Origin: Dichetophora obliterata
Taxonomy: Eukaryota > Arthropoda > Insecta > Diptera > Sciomyzidae
Reading direction: 5' to 3'
Assembly: GCA_963920525.1 (NCBI GenBank)
Contig: OY986436.1
Location: 184,839,496 to 184,903,495 of the forward strand
DNA: 64,000 bases
A program made the position numbers and the translations under genes. This document shows, one piece after another, positions 58,970-64,000 of the stretch (positions are counted from its first letter, which is position 1; each line of letters begins with the position of its first letter). The notes under the pieces are model-generated. The model was not told the DNA's origin, did not search any database, and was given only the letters and a program-made list of their open reading frames with translations.

Positions 58970-59215
58970 GTGTGACCACGTTTATTATTAGAACAGTGTC
59001 CAACAGTCACCTTATGAACTTAATTACTGAATTTTAGTCTAACATAATACGAAAAAACCGTCTGAAATCTGGAATTTTTTTGATTTGTGGGCGGTAAAAA
59101 GGGGTTGTGGTAAATATTTTATTCTTAAACCACCTAAGAGTCAAAAAAGTCTATTGCAGATCAATCGGCCCAGTAATTTCGAAGTCTATAGAAAACACAT
59201 AGCCAATAATTGATT
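58970..59215. repeat. Helitron-like body fragment
   Basis: GTGTGACCACG, GATTTGTGGGCGGTAAAAAG and TCAATCGGCCCAGTAATTTC match blocks of the Helitron interior at 6960-7100. No termini were found. Confidence 0.55.
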
Positions 59216-59389
59216 AAACTATTTTTCCTTTCAATGACTCAGTTAACAATGCAAAATGTTTTTGTAAAAAAAAATGTATTATTATATTTCATAGTAACTA
59301 TGGTAAAATGCATAACAGACGCTTGTCATGCAGAACAAACCATTAATATAAGATTTCCATGGAGAATACAATGTAGTTCCACACGAAAA

Positions 59390-60020
59390 AAAAATGAAAA
59401 TAAATTGTATGTAACGTCACGAGAAGTTAATTCCTTTTTTATTATGAAAAATTGTAAAAAACAAAGACTATGCTATTTATTCAAAAATATTCAAATAAAT
59501 AACTTTTTTTAAATATATAGAGAAAACATAAAAATAATAGATCAACTATTTTTGATGTCCTAAGAAACTTGTGTTAACACCGTATTGTTTACAAAAAGTG
59601 TTCTACGCTGTCTGTGCAGCTCTTCGTTCAGGAGTTATGTCATTTTAAAGAAAGTAGGGAAATCGTTATGTTTTGAAGCACAAAAAATAAAAATAAAGAT
59701 GATGTAAGGCCACAAGAAGCATATTATTTTTTTATTATGAAAAAAGAAATAATAACCTTATGAATATTAAAATTTGAAAACATACACTAAGCTAGATTTT
59801 AAAAAAATATTTAAAAATAAAAAAATGTTAGCTTAAGAAAATATATGTTTTATATATAAAAAAAAAAGATATAAATATATAAATAATGGAAAAAATATTT
59901 TTTGATGTACTATGAAACTAATATACACACTGCATCGTATAAAAAAGTGTTCAACGGTTTCATGGTAGATCTTTTTTCAAGAGAAATTCAATTTAAAAAA
60001 GTAGGGAAATCGCGATGTGA
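59390..60020. repeat. Two diverged tandem units, ~300-350 bp
   Basis: Shared blocks in order: GTAACGTCACGAGAAG / GTAAGGCCACAAGAAG (59411, 59705), TTTTTTATTATGAAAAA, TTTTTGATGT(C/A)CTA, AAAAGTGTTC (59596, 59944) and AGTAGGGAAATCG (59655, 60000). The open frame 59210-59512 is not credible. Confidence 0.65.
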
Positions 60021-62002
60021 GCAAGCGAAAATGCTTACTTTCCCAAACAAATTTTGTGTAACTTTCGTTCCACTCTGACTTTCGGTGTGAAATTTTCATG
60101 TAAGAAAGATATGCAACTTAAAAGCCTATAATCAATTTCGCATCATTCTCTGCCCTCAAACCCGAGTTACAGATTTATCTTCGTCTAACTAGGCCATTAG
60201 AAACACTGTGCGCCGCCTAGCTAGAAGAAGTTGCATTAAAAACTAAAAAATTTGTTTGGAATATTGTTTTTTGTATTATATACGTAAAAAATATCTACGT
60301 AAAAAGTCTCTAGTCTTTTCACAATAAATGCTTTAGATTGAGTCCTTCAAACGTGCAATAGTCTTATAAAGAATCATAAGAAATAACTACATAATATTTC
60401 TGAGAAATTTTTAGAATTATTAAATGCTACGCAAAACCTAAAGCATTAAAAACGGAAATACTTAAATAATAACGTATCAATCAATACAATCAACAAATAA
60501 TCTTAATAAAAGAAAAACATCTGTCTTTTGCCTAATACAAGGCTGATTTAAATAATACAACTTAATTATCAATATTTCGTGTAACAATCTAAATAATTTT
60601 AAGCTTCAACACAACTTAACAATTTCTAGTATTCTAACATTCTCTATGAATGTTGTTATTAGCTTTTACGGCATTATTGCCACTTTTTAAAAAGCTTTTA
60701 AATGAATCGCTACTGATTAGTTAATTAGCTAAGAGGTTGCTGAACTTTTTTCATTTGTAATCAAATTCATTTTGCACTGTACTCGTATCTATGTGTGCGT
60801 TAAAGTTTTTATCTGCCCATGTTAACGTGTGAGTTTGGGTATTTTTGTTGTTATTTTGTGTATAATTCAGTGTTTTTCTTATCTTTAAAGTTTATAATTT
60901 TAATATTTATAGTTTTAGCTTCTTTAATTTAAAACGAAATGAAAGAAGTTATTTCAGCATTCATATTTTGTGTTATAAACACTTCGGTGGTTGTTGGTTG
61001 GTGCTAATTTTATACAAATTTATATTTATGCTTATTGATCTTTAAATGTTTGTGTTCACATTAAACAATTTTAATGATTAATATAATCGCTGATATAAAC
61101 ATAATAGCATAAGTAGGCTTGGCTGCAATATATGGCAAGAATTCTGTGTTGACAAGCAGTAATCGCTTAAGTCGACTTAATGCATAACTGAGTTATTGAC
61201 GTAGATGTGTTTTAAGCATTTATCTCTATAAACACACAAAATTTTAAGCTTCTAGTATCACCCTAGCCAAAGTTGTGACACAAAAACGAAAGACCCTTTC
61301 ATAAAACTAATATGGCGATTGAAAATTTTGAAGCAAGATTTCTCAAAACTTTGAAATCAGACTTAAACTGCTATCGCTTATCGACACAGAATTATTATTA
61401 GCATTTCCGTTTTTATTTCCTTAGGTTTTCGAAACATTTAAAACCTCTAAAGATTTCCAAGAAATTTTATGATTCATATGCACAAGATGTGGTGCGTAGA
61501 GTTAAAAGAACGTTAGCTGCAGTCCCGTGGTTGTTGATCTAGACTCGGCTCTATTTTATTCACAAAACAAAAACCAAAATTAGAACCAGCTCGATTTCTA
61601 GCTCTATTTTTAATCTTAAAATGCTGCCAAGTTTAAAGTATATTTTATCAAAACGAAAATAGTTGGCAAATCTAAATAACTATTCATTTTCGTATTTTGA
61701 CGTTTCATCGCTCAATGTGAGTTTTGGTATAAAACAAAGTAACTAAAATGGAACAAGTTGAAAAGAAAAAGTAAGCTTATTTAAATTAATAACAATTAAA
61801 TTTACACAAATCATAAAAATTCGTTCGTGTTTAGAAAAAAGTTTGTTAGTTTTGTCAAAAAAGATACAATGTTTGCTGTTTTCTTTTATTTTCTCTGCGT
61901 CAGCAGTAGTTACTTTTTTACTTTGCCAATTTTCTATTTGGTCGATTTTGGTTTGAGCACGTATGGCTACCCTACTTGTATATGCTTGAAAACGAAAGAC
62001 AT
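60021..62002. other. Intergenic or intronic DNA
   Basis: No coding sequence or repeat boundary that I can support. Confidence 0.5.
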
Positions 62003-62004
62003 TA

Positions 62005-62377
62005 GGGGTATTCTCTGTGTCTAGCATTGTAACAATCATTTACTTAAATATCCAATGGATTGTGAGCGCCCTATTGTACAAGCGTAGCATAGTAAAATCA
62101 ACAGCTCAAAGAACTATATAATTAGCTTCACTTCACGCTCATTTCACTTACTGTTTGGCTGCTCTCTTATTCTCTTCTCTCCTATTATAAACACAGGGTT
62201 GCATTGCATTAACTATGCTTCAGAGCATCGCCGTATACATGGGTATCAGCGCAGCATACGTAGAAAATATTCTACGGTTTCTTTTACTTGTATTTTGTTG
62301 TTGCGGCGGTGCACGTATTGTAGATTTCCTATTCTTGCAACGTGCAAGGGTCATATCCTAGACATAGAGAATACACC
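62005..62377. mobile_element. 373-bp TA-flanked MITE
   Basis: The left end GGGGTATTCTCTGTGTCTAG and right end (reverse complement GGTGTATTCTCTATGTCTAG) pair with two mismatches, with TA outside (62003-62004, 62378-62379). The first nine bases equal those of the 44373 element, so the families may share a mobiliser. Confidence 0.85.
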
Positions 62378-62407
62378 TATTTTCATTGATTCCCGATGCA
62401 TGTACCC

Positions 62408-62585
62408 ATGGTGTAAGAAATCAAGGTATTAGTGACGTCTACATATTTTTCTAAAGCTGTCAAACTTGTGAATGAGTGAAAGAGACACACATGTTAATTT
62501 TACATGGTTTGACAACTTTGACTACAAGAGTTGGAGTTTTACAACAAAAATAAAAATCCGCTTTTACCTTGATTTTTTACACCAT
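62408..62585. mobile_element. 178-bp MITE with ~21-bp TIRs
   Basis: ATGGTGTAAGAAATCAAGGTA at 62408 pairs with its reverse complement at 62565-62585 apart from one base. It lies between the preceding MITE and the hAT fragment. The TSD is unclear. Confidence 0.7.
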
Positions 62586-62620
62586 GCATGTACCAATGTT
62601 TACATAAGCATGGCAAGGGG

Positions 62621-62985
62621 CAGGCGCGTACCCAGAAAAAATTTCGGGGGGTTTTAATTTTTTTATTTAGACTTCAAATATTTTTATATAAAATAATCTT
62701 TATATCATAATGTCTGGTCTTCTTTTATTTCGGGCTAGTGCATTTATAATTTCTTCCGTGGTTACCCCACATTCCTGTTAACATTAAGAAGAGCTAACCC
62801 ATTAAGCCTCTCTTCCCCAGTTTTACTTCTCATGTATGCTTTCAGTCTTTGAAGCGACGAAAACGAGCGTTCGCTTGAAGCGGCTGAAAACGGCAATGGT
62901 GCACCAATCTTCAGGAATCGGCTTACCAATGGATATATCATTGCATCGCATCAGGGATTCGATAAACGCTACAGTTTGATTTGTC
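62621..62985 (-). pseudogene. hAT transposase C-terminus and 3' TIR
   Basis: On the minus strand the frame reads YPLVSRFLKIGAPLPFSAAS, SERSFSSLQRLKAYMRSK and EERLNGLALLNVNRN. This is the hAT dimerisation domain (ASSERSFS...RLKAYMRS) of the family related to ZMYM/THAP-associated fly and vertebrate proteins. A one-base shift at the GTGGGGTAACC (about 62765) breaks it; the next frame continues TTEEIINALARNKRRP to a stop at about 62708. The element's end, CAGGCGCGTACCCAG on the plus strand, lies at 62621. The upstream domains and the other terminus are absent. Confidence 0.85.
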
Positions 62986-63698
62986 TGATTTAAGCAGTGC
63001 CTACATATATAGGGTACAAAATGTTGGTCAAAATCAATATATACACTAAAAAAATCATCACGTTTTTAAATTCAGCACAATGCCTATCACTGCATATTTT
63101 TTTATACTAAATAAAAAAAAATTTCAAACAATTTGTAATAAAACAATTTGCATTAAACAAATTTTATCAAAGTAGGAATAAATTGTTTCCAATATATCGC
63201 CCATGCACATTAAAGTGTAGTATCAGTTGCACGGACCATCTCTGATTTGACTCACATTTTGTTCTTAGATTGGTTTATTGTTTATAAAACCAAATCCGGA
63301 GTTTGAGATTTTTTTTTCAAGGGTCGACAGTTATGCAAATGCCAAAAAAGAGTCTAACTTGAGACAGCGTAGCTCAGTCAATTTAAATGCCATTTTTGTA
63401 ATGTGCATCATTAGAAAGGGTATTTCGTCTAAGGGAAATTTCAAGGGAAAAATCTAAAAACTTTGAAAAAAATTACAGTGAGCTGACCATTCTTAATTTC
63501 AGAGTTTAATACCATGCTAGCAGCAGGTGCTATGATTTTTTATCATTTTCATAATTTTAATTTCTTTAACGATATAAAATTAAAGTATGCTCTTCAAAGG
63601 CTCATCAGAACTTATGGCGTAAAAAGTGAAGTGTTAATGAATTTTCAATTAAAATTTAACTAGCGTTGACATTTATAGTGAAAATACTATAATTCATA
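62986..63698. other. No recognisable feature
   Basis: AT-rich DNA only. Confidence 0.5.
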
Positions 63699-63850
63699 TG
63701 GCGGCCGTAGCTTTCTTTTAGTGCGTATAGCGCGAAAGCTAAAGAGCCCCGGTTCAAGCCCCAGCTCAGACAGAATCTTTTTTTAATTGAATTAATATTT
63801 CTGTTTAGCCGCCACCTCTCTTCAGACAATGGCAAACCTCAGAGATTAAA
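63699..63850 (+). repeat. tRNA-derived SINE, copy 2
   Basis: It shares with copy 1 (46587) the head GGCGGCCGTAGC, the box B-like GGTTCAAGCCCCAGCTCAGA, the middle TTGAATTAAT, and the tail GCAAACCTCAGAGA. The D-arm is altered (TTTCTTTTAGTGCG), so its promoter is weaker. Confidence 0.8.
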
Positions 63851-64000
63851 AATTTCCATGTAAAGTTTCTTGAAAAAATAAGCTTTTCGGAATCGAAAAA
63901 AAGCAGTTTTCGATCATTTGTGTTCAAACATTTAATAACACGCACAACACAATTGATCACTAGAAGCTAGGTCAAAGTTCTTCCAAGGGCTGAAATGGCA

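Noticed and set aside
59210..59512. 100-residue plus-strand frame
   Set aside because: It lies in a diverged tandem duplication with no protein resemblance.

Overview
This window looks like euchromatic, AT-rich intergenic or intronic DNA of a higher fly, most likely a true fruit fly (Tephritidae). The evidence is indirect. It contains DINE-type Helitrons, a mariner relative with DD41D spacing (the type first described from Ceratitis), tRNA-derived SINEs whose tails resemble a common tephritid SINE as I remember it, poly-CAA/CAG (opa-like) stretches, and 50-60 nt introns. I see no intact host protein gene, no rRNA and no functional tRNA. Almost everything recognisable is a transposable element (TE) or its debris, often nested.

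1-8 kb: an 18-bp GC-rich minisatellite, then a Ty3/gypsy retrotransposon with an uninterrupted Gag (1129-2097) and Pol (2031-5183, protease-RT-RNase H-integrase). Gag has a C-H-C-C knuckle like the CsRn1 clade. A candidate 3' LTR abuts a minus-strand Helitron (5409-7244) filled with about ten 140-bp repeats. Two more Helitron 5' ends follow in the same orientation. 8-21 kb: a dead DD41D mariner, MITEs, a THAP fragment, LINE debris, an 850-bp foldback, and a Tc1-like gene split by a 1.7-kb hAT element with a perfect 8-bp target-site duplication (TSD).

21-33 kb: a Helentron relic (helicase followed by an AP-type endonuclease), a Jockey relic, a LINE RNase H split by a MITE, and a 1.2-kb hAT-like foldback made of ATTCATT-type repeats. 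33-46 kb: a diverged tandem duplication, foldbacks, and two copies of one 1.28-kb TIR element in opposite orientation. 46-64 kb: two SINEs and an RTE relic split by a 161-bp MITE with perfect TIRs. Near the 3' end there is a hAT C-terminus. The most notable item is a 1.8-kb TA-flanked element (47269-49066). It contains 75-bp tandem repeats and a three-exon gene that reads in one continuous frame across two canonical introns, with a single premature TGA.

Several unrelated-looking MITEs share one design: TA on both sides, ends beginning CAC and rich in A, and interiors built of roughly 70-85 bp imperfect repeats (26243, 31186, 47269, and probably 57691; possibly 12891 and 19611). The gene-bearing copy may be the larger relative of the others. 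The stretches between elements are unannotated single-copy-like DNA in which I see only microsatellites and low-complexity sequence.
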